DNA of 46,210 bases from Haematomicrobium sanguinis DSM 21259 (GTDB taxonomy: Bacteria > Actinomycetota > Actinomycetes > Actinomycetales > Micrococcaceae): the NCBI RefSeq assembly GCF_000688395.1, contig NZ_JIAG01000018.1, positions 1-46,210 on the forward strand. Direction: 5' to 3'. The translations under genes were made by a program, and so were the position numbers. The notes beneath the pieces are model-generated. The model searched no databases. It saw only the letters and a list, made by a program, of their open reading frames with translations, and was not told where the DNA came from. Positions 1 through 8,939 of the stretch are shown here, piece by piece. Within the stretch, counting starts at the first letter, position 1. The number at the start of each line of letters is the position of its first letter.

Positions 1-100
1 ATCAAGGCACAACGAAACCTTCCACCACGGAATCACAGCAGGCACGACACACACTCCAAAAAACTCAGGTGTTGCACTAGCCCCTTGAAACCACCGTCGG

Positions 101-128
101 CATAGGCGTCACACGTGGCAACTCGCGA
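101..128. repeat. degenerate half copy of the long-palindrome repeat
   Basis: These 28 bases closely resemble the right arm of the palindrome at 8978-9006. Both contain GCGTCA followed by GTGGCAACTCG and CGAA, with a few substitutions and one missing G. I see no matching left arm upstream. It lies just beyond the stop of the gene ending at 144, the same placement as the complete palindromes. Probably a decayed copy; chance resemblance is possible but the match is long. Confidence 0.45.
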
Positions 129-143
129 ACCAGAGGGAGGCGT

Positions 144-1184
144 CTAAGCAGGCTGTTCGCTCTGGTCCGCACGTCGCTTCGCAAGAAACCCTGGCAACGA
201 GAGATACGCGATGATGAGGACGATGCACAGGATCGTCGCCCCGATGGAAACGCCGATCTGCCCGGCCGCCGCAAGGATTCCCAAGACGCTGGTGCCCACG
301 CTGAACGCCGTCACGATCAGAGCCGAACCCAATCGCGAAACGCCAAGGTCCGTGATTCGCTGATAAACGTGTTCGCGATGCGAGACGTACCACGCCTTGC
401 CCTCGCGAGCGCGTTTGACCAGGGTGTACGCAGTATCTGCCAAATAGATGAGTGTGGGCGAAAAGATGTATTCGACTTTGACGCCGTCCAAGAACGCCCC
501 CACCGAGACGATCGCAATAGTGCCCCCGAGGACATAGCTTCCGACATCTCCCATGAAGACGAGACCCTTGCCCATGTTCCAGGGCAAAAAGCCGGCACCT
601 GCAGCCGCAATGACTAGCCCGGCAATGGTCAGCCAGTTCGAGGGGGTGAGCATCCCAGCGACGGCGAATGCGAGTCCCACAACCACGGCATGCAGTCCGG
701 AAATTCCGTCCAAACCGTCCATGAAATTGACGACGTTGATATATGCGGCCACGGCGACGGCGCCGGCAACGAGCCACATCCAGTTTTGACCCGTGACAAG
801 GATGAGCCCGGCCGTTCCCAATAAACCAATGCCCAGTTGCACCGCCGCCCGCACCTTCACGGAAACGCCGCGAATGTCCTCTAGCCAGCCGAGCGTCGCC
901 GCGGCGAGTGCCACCAGGGAGCACACCACAAGGATGAGCTGGCCGTCCCCCATGACGGTGAACCCGGCGGCCGCCAAGAACCCGATCACAATCGCGGCGG
1001 CAATCGAAATGCCCATGCCCCGGATGGCGACGGATTCGTGGGAACTGCGCTCGTTGGGGACATCGATCACCCCGGCGCGTTGCAGCAGCGGCTTCACGAT
1101 GTAGGGCGAAAGCAGACTCACGAGCAACGCCAGGAGAAAGGGAAGCGAGAATGGCAGTGCGAGAAGCTGATGAAGTCCGATCAT
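144..1184 (-). CDS. wecA: undecaprenyl-phosphate sugar-1-phosphate transferase (MraY/WecA family, GT4)
   Basis: Polytopic membrane enzyme of 346 aa that would load the first sugar phosphate (often GlcNAc-1-P) onto undecaprenyl phosphate to start a wall glycopolymer. The family signatures are present: DVPNERSSH at 41-49, an acidic LEDIRG loop at 101-106, NFMDGLDG at 153-160, GDVGS at 212-216 and the cytosolic HREHVYQR motif at 269-276. About ten hydrophobic segments fill the rest. The ATG lies next to the stop of the upstream dehydratase gene (1185), so the two are cotranscribed. In many Actinomycetota a wecA/rfe gene follows sua5; here four polysaccharide genes sit between them. The family is certain; the sugar substrate is not visible, so the symbol is by homology. 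Confidence 0.85.
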   Translation of the reverse strand: MIGLHQLLALPFSLPFLLALLVSLLSPYIVKPLLQRAGVIDVPNERSSHESVAIRGMGISIAAAIVIGFLAAAGFTVMGDGQLILVVCSLVALAAATLGWLEDIRGVSVKVRAAVQLGIGLLGTAGLILVTGQNWMWLVAGAVAVAAYINVVNFMDGLDGISGLHAVVVGLAFAVAGMLTPSNWLTIAGLVIAAAGAGFLPWNMGKGLVFMGDVGSYVLGGTIAIVSVGAFLDGVKVEYIFSPTLIYLADTAYTLVKRAREGKAWYVSHREHVYQRITDLGVSRLGSALIVTAFSVGTSVLGILAAAGQIGVSIGATILCIVLIIAYLSLPGFLAKRRADQSEQPA

Positions 1185-3098
1185 TTAGGCTGCACCTAAA
1201 CCGTCCCCGTGCGGCTTCGGATGATGCGCCGAGTTCTCCTCGATGCCCTGGCGTGCCAGCCACGTCTGCAGTTCCAGCTCTTCGGGGTCGGTCACCCGGA
1301 TTTGCGCATGTGAGATTTTGGGGTGAAGTGGACGCGAGTCAATCTCGCCCTCCCCCATGAGTTCTTCGTGGAGCTTCTCGCCTGGACGGAGTCCGGTAAA
1401 GACAATATCGACATCCGCCCCGGACATCGCAATCATTTGCTTCGCCACATCCAAAATGCGCACCGGATCCCCCATGTCCAGCAAGAGGACCTCGCCGTCC
1501 TTGCCAAGGGCACCCGCTTGCAAGACCAACTGACAGGCTTCCGGGATCGTCATGAAGAACCGCGTTGCTTCGGGGTCGGTCACGGTGACCGGTCCACCCT
1601 TGCGGATTTGCTCGGTAAAGAGCGGGAGCACCGAGCCACGCGAACCCAGCACATTTCCGAAGCGCACAGAAACGTATTTGCCCTCGGTATTAAAGGCAAA
1701 GAAGGCGGTAAGCTTTTCGGCCAGACGTTTCGAGTGCCCCAAAACGGTGGTGGGGTTTGCGGCCTTGTCGGTGGAAATGTTGACAAAGGTCTCTACCTTC
1801 GCCGCGGACGCCGCCCTCAAAACATTGAGCGACCCCTCGACATTGGTCTTCCAGGCTTCCACCGGGTATTGCTCTAACAGCGATACATGCTTGAGGGCTG
1901 CCGCGTGGAAGACCACTTCCGGCTTCCGGTCGGAGAAGATGTCCAGCAACGCTTCGGCATCGCGGATGTCGGCCAGTACGGTATCGCGCCCGTCTAGGAG
2001 CCCGTGCCCGGTGATCGAAAGCTGGGTTGACTGCAACGCCGTCTCGTCGCGATCCACCATGATCAGCTCCGCGGGCTTAAAGTCCACAATCTGGCGGCAC
2101 AGCTCCGATCCGATGGACCCACCGGCGCCGGTCACCAAAACACGCTTGCCCTGCACATAGGTCAGAATGTCATCGGTCCGGATTTGCACCGGCTGCCGGC
2201 CAATCAAATCTTCAATCGCCACGTCGCGGAAAGAGAAGTCCTCGCTCTTGCGCCCGAGCATGTCCTTGAGCGGCGGCATCACCAGCACGCGCACGCCAAG
2301 GCCATCCACAAGATCCGCGATCTCTCGAATCTTGGCCGAGTCGACATTATTAATGGCGACGATGAGCGCCTTCGCGCCGGTACGCCGCACCACATCTGGA
2401 ATGTCCGTGAATCCGCCGCGCACCGGCACCGAGGAAATGCGCAAGTGCTTTTTGGCCGGATCGTCATCGATGAGCGCCACCGGACGGTAGGGCGAATTCG
2501 TGTCGCGGGCCATGCGAGAGACGAGAGAATCCCCCACGAATCCCGCACCGTACACCACGGCCGGCACCGCTGACTCCCCCGGCCCATTCTTGAGTTCCAC
2601 CCAGGTGCGCTTGAGGTACCGCGACGCGGCCATAAAGATACAGGCAAACGGGAACGCCACCACGGCAATGCTTCGCGGCAGTTGCGGCGTGGTGAGCGGC
2701 CCGACAATCAGCCCAAACACAAAGAGCACCACCGAGACCAAGATCACGACCGCCACCAGAAGTTTCGCCTCTTGGAAGGAGCCGAAACTATAGCGACCGC
2801 GGTAGAGGGCGAATCCGTAGCCCACCGCGAACTGCGCAATGATCGCAACCGCTAAATATAGAAAATACCCGGGAAGAAATGACGCGAAATCAGGAAGCAC
2901 TTCCGGGTTTGGCATCGGAGCAGCACCCGGAGGAACTGCCGGGCCGGACGCAAAGTCGTAGCGAAGATTCAGTGCAAGGTAGGCAAACGCAATGGCGATC
3001 GCCCAGGAAAGCGAGTCGAAAATAACTTGAAGCCACAACCACAGCGCCGGTTTGTCGCCCTGTGCGCGCGGTGACTCACGCGTACTGATCTCACTCAT
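1185..3098 (-). CDS. membrane-anchored nucleotide-sugar 4,6-dehydratase (CapD/WbpM/PglF-like)
   Basis: Full-length large SDR of the polysaccharide-biosynthesis CapD family, usually a UDP-GlcNAc 4,6-dehydratase. Numbering from a TTG at 3134 gives 649 aa. Four hydrophobic segments lie between 32 and 170, then a first Rossmann-like domain near 190-290, then the catalytic domain with GAGGSIG at 336-342, STDKA at 454-458 and a GHSK lysine at 469. The residue four before that lysine is Leu, where Met or Tyr is typical in characterised members. I prefer the ATG at 3098 (MSEIST...), giving 637 aa, because nothing resembling a ribosome site precedes the TTG at 3134. The gene is head-to-tail with the sugar-phosphate transferase at 144-1184 and divergent from the glycosyltransferases at 3235. 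Its product probably feeds that transferase. Confidence 0.85.
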   Translation of the reverse strand: MSEISTRESPRAQGDKPALWLWLQVIFDSLSWAIAIAFAYLALNLRYDFASGPAVPPGAAPMPNPEVLPDFASFLPGYFLYLAVAIIAQFAVGYGFALYRGRYSFGSFQEAKLLVAVVILVSVVLFVFGLIVGPLTTPQLPRSIAVVAFPFACIFMAASRYLKRTWVELKNGPGESAVPAVVYGAGFVGDSLVSRMARDTNSPYRPVALIDDDPAKKHLRISSVPVRGGFTDIPDVVRRTGAKALIVAINNVDSAKIREIADLVDGLGVRVLVMPPLKDMLGRKSEDFSFRDVAIEDLIGRQPVQIRTDDILTYVQGKRVLVTGAGGSIGSELCRQIVDFKPAELIMVDRDETALQSTQLSITGHGLLDGRDTVLADIRDAEALLDIFSDRKPEVVFHAAALKHVSLLEQYPVEAWKTNVEGSLNVLRAASAAKVETFVNISTDKAANPTTVLGHSKRLAEKLTAFFAFNTEGKYVSVRFGNVLGSRGSVLPLFTEQIRKGGPVTVTDPEATRFFMTIPEACQLVLQAGALGKDGEVLLLDMGDPVRILDVAKQMIAMSGADVDIVFTGLRPGEKLHEELMGEGEIDSRPLHPKISHAQIRVTDPEELELQTWLARQGIEENSAHHPKPHGDGLGAA

Positions 3099-3234
3099 AG
3101 AGTCAAGAAACTCGATTCCTTCCGGGGTGTCCAAACGTGTGGACCGACTACAAAGATAGTAACCTTACCGTGATCGAGACCCCGTCCAATTTGCGTGTGC
3201 GCCGCGAGATTAACCGGCACGTGCCAAGGAGACC

Positions 3235-4140
3235 ATGAACACCACGCCCACCGTCGCCGTCGCCGCGGTCACCTATAACCGCCACGAGGATCTCGCCACG
3301 CTCTTGGGCGCTCTCGACTCCCAGGACACAGCCATCGCCTCGGTGCACCTGGTCGACTCGGGAACCTACAGCGCGGAGAGCATCGTCAGAGCGGCACCGG
3401 GCACCATCGAGTACCTGCGCAGCCATCGCAATCTCGGCGGCGCCGGCGGTTTCTCGCTCGCGATCCTCTCTGCGCTGGCGAGCGGCGCCGAATGGATCTG
3501 GATTATGGATGACGATGCGCACCCCGAGGCCCCCCAGGTGCTCACCCACCTACTGAAGGCCGCCCGCGAAAGGCGGCAGGACGTCGTCGTACCTCTTATT
3601 GTGGCGCCCACTGACCACCACAAGCTGTCCTTCCCCTTCCGCATCGACGGACACCTCACGCATGAGCGCGACGCGGTGGAGCGTCTCGAGTTCATCGAGA
3701 ATATTGGACAGTTTTTTAATGGCGCGCTGATCCGCTCGGACGTGTTTTTCCGGGTCGGCATCCCGGACGTCAAGATGTTTATCCGCGGCGATGAGACGGA
3801 TTTCATGCTGCGGCTGCGTAAGGCGCGCATCCCGTTCGGCACCGTGACGACGGTTGCACTCTCCCACCCACCGGGCTGGGGCGAAGTGCAGGAAGTGCTC
3901 GGCGATCGCCTTCATGTGCTGGTTCCGGAGAACGACTTCAAGAAGTTCTATTTCTTCCGCAACCGCGGCTATTTGACGCGGAAATACCGGCGGGCCCGCT
4001 CGCTCGTGGCGGACGCGATCGGATACCCGATCTATTTCGTGACACGCAGGGACCTCAAAGGTTTCTCCCAGTGGTTCAAGGCATACTGGTCAGGAATCCG
4101 CGGAAGAAAGTTTGGTCCACCCGATGAGTTTGGCTTCTAA
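3235..4140 (+). CDS. glycosyltransferase family 2 (GlfT-like)
   Basis: A 301-aa cytosolic or membrane-peripheral GT2 enzyme expected to add a sugar from a nucleotide donor to a lipid-linked glycan. The N-terminal VAVAAVTYNR strand and the metal-binding MDDDAHP motif (about residues 85-91) are classic GT-A features. A later GDETDF segment corresponds to the acceptor/base region of galactofuranosyl- and rhamnosyltransferase-like members. The C-terminus is rich in aromatic and basic residues and may touch the membrane. ATG 3235 is supported by AAGGAG seven to eight bases upstream. The next gene starts inside its 3' end in another frame, so translation is coupled. Donor and acceptor cannot be told from sequence. 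Confidence 0.85.
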   Translation: MNTTPTVAVAAVTYNRHEDLATLLGALDSQDTAIASVHLVDSGTYSAESIVRAAPGTIEYLRSHRNLGGAGGFSLAILSALASGAEWIWIMDDDAHPEAPQVLTHLLKAARERRQDVVVPLIVAPTDHHKLSFPFRIDGHLTHERDAVERLEFIENIGQFFNGALIRSDVFFRVGIPDVKMFIRGDETDFMLRLRKARIPFGTVTTVALSHPPGWGEVQEVLGDRLHVLVPENDFKKFYFFRNRGYLTRKYRRARSLVADAIGYPIYFVTRRDLKGFSQWFKAYWSGIRGRKFGPPDEFGF

Positions 4141-5089
4141 CACGATTGCTGTCGCCGTCACGACGTACAACCGTGCTACCTACTTGCAGGGCCTGCTCGA
4201 TTCGCTGATTGCGATGGATCCCGCGCCTGATTTTGTGGTGGTGGTGGACAACGCGAGCACTGACCACACCCCGGAAGTCATTGCGCGTGCGGCCGCCGAG
4301 GCGCCGTTTCCGATTCTCTCCGAGCGCTTGGCCGCCAATATTGGCGGGGCGGGCGGATTTGCGGCCGGCATTGAGCGCGCGCTCGCCGAAGGCGCGGATT
4401 GGGTTTGGGTGATGGACGACGACGTGCGCGTCCTTCCCGGGGCATTGTCCGCCTTCCAGCCCTGGATGGGTAGGTACGGTGTGTTGCACGGGCGGCGCTA
4501 CGATGCCAACGGCGAGCCGTTCTTTTGGCAGCATGACTTCAACTCCTGGACCGGCGTGCCGCTGCCGGTGCAGGGCGATATCTTCCGCGATGCCGATATC
4601 TTCCATACCAATGTGGCGTGTTTCGAGGGCATGTTTGTCAGTGCCGGGGTCATTGCCGAGAACGGACTGCCAGACCCGCGGTTCTTCATCAATGGCGACG
4701 ACACGATGTTCGGGTGGAAGGTGTCCCAACGGCAGCCGGTGGCGCTCATCAATGACTTTGTGATTCAAAAGGTGCGGCCGCAAAAGCAGATCGATCTGGG
4801 GATCCGGCACCTGAATGATTCCAGCGATCTGTCGCGGTACTACTCGATGCGCAATCGCGGTTTGGTGGCGCAATATTTGAAGGCTGAGGGAAAGTTCAGC
4901 CGGGTGGGCTTCGCGCTGGGCACCGTGCTGACGTTTCTGAAGGAACTCGCACGGTTGGGCCTCGTGGAACATAAGGTGCACGGGGTGAAAGCGCTGCTGC
5001 GCGGTTGGCGGGATTCGCGTGCGCTGATTGGCCAGTCCTTGGACGACGTTCAACTCGGCGTCCCGGCGCGCGAGAGTGTGTCTCGCTAA
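4124..5089 (+). CDS. glycosyltransferase family 2 (GlfT-like), second copy
   Basis: A second GT2 enzyme, about 321 aa, paralogous to its neighbour. It has AVAVTTYNR at the N-terminus, a VDNASTD nucleotide-binding turn, the MDDDVRV metal site and NGDDTMFGWK in the acceptor region. I prefer ATG 4124, 13 bases after GGAAGAAAG, over an in-frame TTG at 4112. The start overlaps the end of the upstream GT2 gene by 17 bases. Two adjacent GT2 genes of this type are typical of operons that extend a linear glycopolymer with alternating linkages, as GlfT1 and GlfT2 do for mycobacterial galactan. That role is inferred here, not shown. Confidence 0.85.
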   Translation: MSLASNTIAVAVTTYNRATYLQGLLDSLIAMDPAPDFVVVVDNASTDHTPEVIARAAAEAPFPILSERLAANIGGAGGFAAGIERALAEGADWVWVMDDDVRVLPGALSAFQPWMGRYGVLHGRRYDANGEPFFWQHDFNSWTGVPLPVQGDIFRDADIFHTNVACFEGMFVSAGVIAENGLPDPRFFINGDDTMFGWKVSQRQPVALINDFVIQKVRPQKQIDLGIRHLNDSSDLSRYYSMRNRGLVAQYLKAEGKFSRVGFALGTVLTFLKELARLGLVEHKVHGVKALLRGWRDSRALIGQSLDDVQLGVPARESVSR

Positions 5090-5132
5090 CTTGCGCCCCC
5101 GCCATTCCGACCGCGCTCGTATATTCCTGAAA

Positions 5133-5138
5133 TAGAAT
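5133..5138 (+). promoter_or_regulatory. candidate -10 box for a leaderless transcript
   Basis: TAGAAT sits seven bases before the GTG at 5146, and no ribosome-binding site lies between. That spacing would place the transcription start at or next to the start codon, as in actinobacterial leaderless mRNAs. The same hexamer precedes the helicase gene at 38144. No clear -35 is seen. Confidence 0.5.
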
Positions 5139-5145
5139 TGATCTC

Positions 5146-6120
5146 GTGACTCGTCCTCCTCTGCCTCAGCCGTCTCGACCGCTCACTATTGCCGTGCTCG
5201 GTGCGTCCGGTTTTATTGGGCGGGCGTTGGTGTCTTCGGCTCCCGCCGGGTTGGTCGCAGTGCGGGGTTTGAGCGCGCCGCGCGTCTACACCGCGGCGAG
5301 TACTCCCGCCGAGCTGGCGGCGGAATCCGGGGTGCACTTTGCCGCCGGGGATCTGGCGTCCCAGCTTGCCGGGGTTGACGTGGTGATCAACGCGGCCGGA
5401 CTTGCCAGCCCCGATGAGGCCGAGGGCGATGAGGCGTTGGTGGGTGCCAATGGTCTGTTGCCGGCGCTCATCGCCCACGCCGCGACGCGTGCCGGAGTGC
5501 GCCGCGTGGTCCACCTTTCCAGCGCCGCGGTGCAAGGCAATGTCGCTCAGTTGGATGAAACCGAGCGCGTTGCCCCGTTTAGCGCGTATTCCCGGTCAAA
5601 GGCTTTGGGCGAGCAAGCTCTGGCGATCGTGGCGGCCGGGCTTCCCGGGGTGGAGGTCGTGTCGATTCGGGCGACCTCGGTACAGGGCGCCGAGCGAAAG
5701 ACCACCAAGCAGTTGGTGCGGTTGGCATCCAGTCCGCTCTCCAGTGTCGCCGGGAGCGGACTCGGCCCTTCCGTGGCGTCTTCTGTCGATGAACTTGCCT
5801 ATTTCGTCTATTACGTCGCGCTCGTCTCTACGGTGCCCCCGCAGATTGTGTTGCAACCCTGGGAGGGAGCAACCGCCGTTTCTGTCCTGCGCTCGGCCGG
5901 CGGAAAGGAGCCCGCGTCTCTGCCGTCTGCGCTGTGTCGGCTGGCGGTTCGGGCGGGCTATGCCGTCTCGGGGTTGCTCGGGGAAAGACTGCACGGCTTA
6001 GTTCGCCGGGTTGAACTCATGTGGTTCGGGCAAGGTCAGGCGCAAGGTTGGGCCGATGAGCAAGGATTCACGCCGGATAGGGCCGTGTTGCGGTTACTCG
6101 AAAACGTGCGGGAAGGCTAG
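5146..6120 (+). CDS. NAD-dependent epimerase/dehydratase (extended SDR)
   Basis: A 324-aa Rossmann-fold protein of the nucleotide-sugar epimerase class. AVLGASGFIG near residues 14-23 is the NAD(P) glycine motif. A Ser-rich HLSSAAVQG strand is followed by the catalytic Y-x-x-x-K in AYSRSK. It lies downstream of two glycosyltransferases, so it probably supplies or modifies a sugar nucleotide for the same glycan, although it has its own promoter-like -10 box. GTG 5146 appears to be a leaderless start. The stop is TAG at 6118-6120. Those bases sit within a CTAG (6117-6120) that also encodes the stop of the convergent sua5 gene, so the two genes end tail to tail. The substrate is unknown. Confidence 0.8.
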   Translation: MTRPPLPQPSRPLTIAVLGASGFIGRALVSSAPAGLVAVRGLSAPRVYTAASTPAELAAESGVHFAAGDLASQLAGVDVVINAAGLASPDEAEGDEALVGANGLLPALIAHAATRAGVRRVVHLSSAAVQGNVAQLDETERVAPFSAYSRSKALGEQALAIVAAGLPGVEVVSIRATSVQGAERKTTKQLVRLASSPLSSVAGSGLGPSVASSVDELAYFVYYVALVSTVPPQIVLQPWEGATAVSVLRSAGGKEPASLPSALCRLAVRAGYAVSGLLGERLHGLVRRVELMWFGQGQAQGWADEQGFTPDRAVLRLLENVREG

Positions 6121-6830
6121 CTCTCTGCGGAAGCGTCCTCGCTGACATCATCGGCGTCGTCCGCGTTATCCGGCCCCTTCCCCTCAATGTCCTCAATGTC
6201 CGGGACCACGTCGCGAAGCCGCTCGAGGCTAATCGCACCTTCTCGCACCACGCGCATCGGCGTCACGGTCGCGTCAACGATCGTGGAGGGCTCCCCCGAT
6301 TCGTTCCGCTCTCCCCCGTCGAGGTAAAACGTCACTGAGTCCGCCAATTGCTCTTGGGCTTCGGCTGCGGTCCGCGCCGCAGGACGTCCGGTGCGGTTTG
6401 CCGAGGATACGGCGAGCGGCCCGGTCTTTCGCAGTAGTTCTTGGGCGACCTCGTCATCCGGGACCCGGAGTGCGACGGTCCCCTTGGTTTCTCCCAAGTC
6501 CCAGGTCAGCGAGGGCTGGGCGTGGACGATGATGGTGAGCGCTCCTGGCCAAAACTCTTGTGCCAGCTTCGTGACGTCGGTGGTGATGTCGCGGGCCAGG
6601 CCAGGCATTGTGGCGTGGCTGGCGATGAGCACAGGCGGCGGCATCGTCCGGTTGCGGCCCTTGGATGCCAGAAGCAGAGCGACGGCTTGCGCGGAAAACG
6701 CGTTGGCCGCAACGCCATAAACCGTGTCTGTCGGGATGACGACTAGTTCGCCGTCCGCAATCGCCTTTTCGGCACGCTCCAGCGCTTCGTCGCGTTCGCT
6801 ACTCGCTTGCACATCAAGAATTTCACTCAC
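6117..6830 (-). CDS. sua5: L-threonylcarbamoyladenylate synthase (Sua5/YrdC/TsaC)
   Basis: Makes threonylcarbamoyl-AMP from threonine, bicarbonate and ATP, the first step of the t6A37 modification of ANN-decoding tRNAs. The 237-aa protein holds a complete YrdC domain: VIPTDTVYGVAA near 33-44, the KGRNRTMPPPVLI loop, LRVPDDE and SSANRTGRPAA. It ends in a 30-residue acidic tail with many Asp/Glu, which is not part of the catalytic domain; a full C-terminal Sua5 domain is absent. GTG start at 6830. It lies downstream of prmC but is separated from it by the palindrome at 6849-6917, so read-through may be limited. The position beside prfA-prmC is conserved in Actinomycetota. Confidence 0.93.
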   Translation of the reverse strand: MSEILDVQASSERDEALERAEKAIADGELVVIPTDTVYGVAANAFSAQAVALLLASKGRNRTMPPPVLIASHATMPGLARDITTDVTKLAQEFWPGALTIIVHAQPSLTWDLGETKGTVALRVPDDEVAQELLRKTGPLAVSSANRTGRPAARTAAEAQEQLADSVTFYLDGGERNESGEPSTIVDATVTPMRVVREGAISLERLRDVVPDIEDIEGKGPDNADDADDVSEDASAES

Positions 6831-6848
6831 CAGAGGATTCTTTCACAA

Positions 6849-6917
6849 CCTCGACTGTGTAGCAGTTAATGCCCATGTTTAGCGCAAACATGGGCATTAA
6901 CTGCTACACAGTCGAGG
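6849..6917. terminator. long perfect palindrome A (32-bp arms) after prmC
   Basis: The left arm 6849-6880 and right arm 6886-6917 are exact reverse complements, separated by the 5-base loop AGCGC. It begins three bases past the prmC stop and ends 18 bases before the sua5 start. There is no strong U-tract, so as a terminator it would be of the I-shaped kind. The stem is much longer than an ordinary intrinsic terminator and different in sequence from the other palindromes in the window. Confidence 0.75.
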
Positions 6918-6920
6918 GGG

Positions 6921-7763
6921 TTAGGCGCGGGTGGCGGAGGTGGCGCGCGGACGGGAGGTCAAATCACGGTGACCTGTGACGTTAAGCCAGGTATCGCCGT
7001 CGTGCATCAAAGCCGCCGCGCTCGCTTCCTGCACCTCCGCGTGCTCCATCACGAAAAGCCCGCCCGGGCGCAAAAGCCGCGCGGCACTCGCGACCGCCGC
7101 GCGCGGCACATCCAGTCCATCGGTCCCGCCGCCGTAGAGCGCGACCTCGGGATCATGCTCGCGCGCCTCGACCTGCCGCGGCACCGCGCCGGGCGGCACA
7201 TACGGCGGGTTGGACATCACCAGGTCCACCTGGCCGTCCAACTCGCCAAACGCGGTGGCCAGGTCACCCAAATGAAGTTCGACGGCGGTGCTCGCCACAT
7301 TGCGCTCGGCCCACGAGTGCGCGAGCGGGTCCAGCTCCACCGCGAGTACGCGCGCGGCCGGGTGTTCGAGCGCGATCGAGACGGCGATCGCGCCGGAGCC
7401 GGTCCCGAGGTCCACCACGGTGGGCGCGGGGTTGGCCCGGCTTGCTAACCAGTCCAAGCCGATCTGCACAACGGTCTCGGTCTCCGGGCGCGGCACAAAA
7501 ACGCCGGGGCCCACCTGGAGCGTGTGGTTGCGGAAATACGCGACGCCGGTCAGGTGCTGGAGCGGGATGCGGGAGGCGCGCTCGGCAATAAGGTCTTGAT
7601 AGACGGCGTCGATCTCGGTATCGAGCAGAGCCAGCGCCTGGACGCGGCCGCGCGAAACATCGAGGACATGCGCGGCCAAGAGCTCGGCGTCCGCGCGCGG
7701 CGAGTCAACACCTGCGCGCGCGAGGGTCTCGGTGGCGTTATTGAGGGCGGCGGCCAGGTCCAT
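6921..7763 (-). CDS. prmC: release factor glutamine methyltransferase PrmC (HemK)
   Basis: Methylates the glutamine of the GGQ motif of release factors using S-adenosylmethionine, which raises termination efficiency. The 280-aa protein has an N-terminal helical substrate-binding domain (1-75) and a Rossmann methyltransferase domain. The latter contains VVDLGTGSGAIA (SAM motif I) and the catalytic NPPY motif in MSNPPYVPP, with FVPRPETE before them. The start at 7763 lies 17 bases after the prfA stop, so it is cotranscribed with its substrate gene, the usual arrangement. Confidence 0.95.
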   Translation of the reverse strand: MDLAAALNNATETLARAGVDSPRADAELLAAHVLDVSRGRVQALALLDTEIDAVYQDLIAERASRIPLQHLTGVAYFRNHTLQVGPGVFVPRPETETVVQIGLDWLASRANPAPTVVDLGTGSGAIAVSIALEHPAARVLAVELDPLAHSWAERNVASTAVELHLGDLATAFGELDGQVDLVMSNPPYVPPGAVPRQVEAREHDPEVALYGGGTDGLDVPRAAVASAARLLRPGGLFVMEHAEVQEASAAALMHDGDTWLNVTGHRDLTSRPRATSATRA

Positions 7764-7780
7764 GTGCTGGGCCCGGCCGA

Positions 7781-8890
7781 TTAAACGTCTTTGCCGATGG
7801 CGGCGAGGCGCTCGGCCTCATCCATCTCGATCGCGGACTGGATGACGGGCTCCAGTTCGCCGTTCATGACCGCGTCCAGGTTGTATGCCTTGTAGCCGGT
7901 GCGGTGATCGGCAATACGGTTTTCCGGGAAATTGTAGGTGCGGATGCGCTCGGAGCGGTCCATGGTGCGCACCTGAGACTTGCGCTGCTCGGCGTTCGCG
8001 GCGTCGATCTGCTCCTGCTGGTGCGCGAGGAGCCGTGCGCGGAGTACTCGCATGGCGGCTTCGCGGTTTTGCAGCTGCGACTTCTCGTTCTGCATCGCGA
8101 CGACAATGCCGGTCGGCAAGTGGGTGATGCGCACGGCGGAATCGGTTGTGTTCACGGACTGACCGCCGGGGCCGGATGAGCGGTAGACGTCAATCTTGAG
8201 ATCGTTTTGGTTGATCTCGACCTCTTCGGGTTCATCGACCTCGGGGAAAACCAGTACACCGGCGGCCGAAGTGTGGATGCGGCCCTGGGATTCGGTGGCG
8301 GGAACGCGCTGGACGCGATGCACGCCGCCCTCGAATTTGAGCCGCGCCCAAACGCCTTCGGCGGGGTCGTTGGACGAGCCCTTGATGGCGACCTGGACGT
8401 CCTTATAGCCGCCGAGATCGGACTCATTGGCCTCAATGATTTCGGTCTTCCAGCCGCGAGACTCGGCATAGCGCAAGTACATGCGGAGCAGGTCGCCGGC
8501 AAACAGCGCAGCTTCGTCGCCGCCGGCTCCGGCCTTGACCTCGATGATGACGTCGCGGCCGTCATCGGGGTCACGCGGGATCAAGAGGCGGTTGAGCTTC
8601 TCGTGTGCCTTGTCCAGGTCTGCCTCAAGCTGTGGCACTTCCTCGGCGAGTTCCGGGTCTTCGGCGGCCATTTCGCGGGCGGCCTCGAGGTCATCGCGCA
8701 GCGTCTTCCAGCGGTGGTAGCCCTCCACAATGCCGTTCAGTTCGGCGTAGCGGCGGCCCAGCTTGCGTGCGAGCCCCTGGTTGGCATGCACCTCGGGGTT
8801 GCTCAGCTGGGTCTGGATGTCGGCGTGTTCATCGAGCAGCGTCTGCACAGAGGCAAACTGGTCTGGTGCAGATTGGTCCGACTCACTCAT
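7781..8890 (-). CDS. prfA: peptide chain release factor 1 (RF-1)
   Basis: Recognises UAA and UAG stop codons and triggers peptide release. The 369-aa length is normal. The codon-reading PAT tripeptide is visible in [10 protein letters not shown], which identifies RF-1 rather than RF-2. The catalytic GGQ lies in [12 protein letters not shown], and the N-terminal coiled-coil domain spans about 1-110. ATG 8890 is preceded by AGAGGAAA at a good distance. It sits between rho and prmC on the same strand; the palindrome at 8940-9006 between rho and prfA may separate the transcripts. Confidence 0.97.
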   Translation of the reverse strand: MSESDQSAPDQFASVQTLLDEHADIQTQLSNPEVHANQGLARKLGRRYAELNGIVEGYHRWKTLRDDLEAAREMAAEDPELAEEVPQLEADLDKAHEKLNRLLIPRDPDDGRDVIIEVKAGAGGDEAALFAGDLLRMYLRYAESRGWKTEIIEANESDLGGYKDVQVAIKGSSNDPAEGVWARLKFEGGVHRVQRVPATESQGRIHTSAAGVLVFPEVDEPEEVEINQNDLKIDVYRSSGPGGQSVNTTDSAVRITHLPTGIVVAMQNEKSQLQNREAAMRVLRARLLAHQQEQIDAANAEQRKSQVRTMDRSERIRTYNFPENRIADHRTGYKAYNLDAVMNGELEPVIQSAIEMDEAERLAAIGKDV

Positions 8891-8939
8891 GCGTTTTTCC
8901 TCTTATCTTCGAAAACGGTAACCCAGTGCGCACCCACGT

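Noticed and set aside
4076-5053. 325-codon open frame opposite the second GT2 gene
   Set aside because: Antisense shadow of a gene with intact GT2 motifs; composition is unlike a real protein.
6849-6917. Palindrome A as an insertion-sequence end or attachment site
   Set aside because: No target duplication, no transposase nearby and no second copy of this sequence in the window; position after prmC fits a 3'-end hairpin better.
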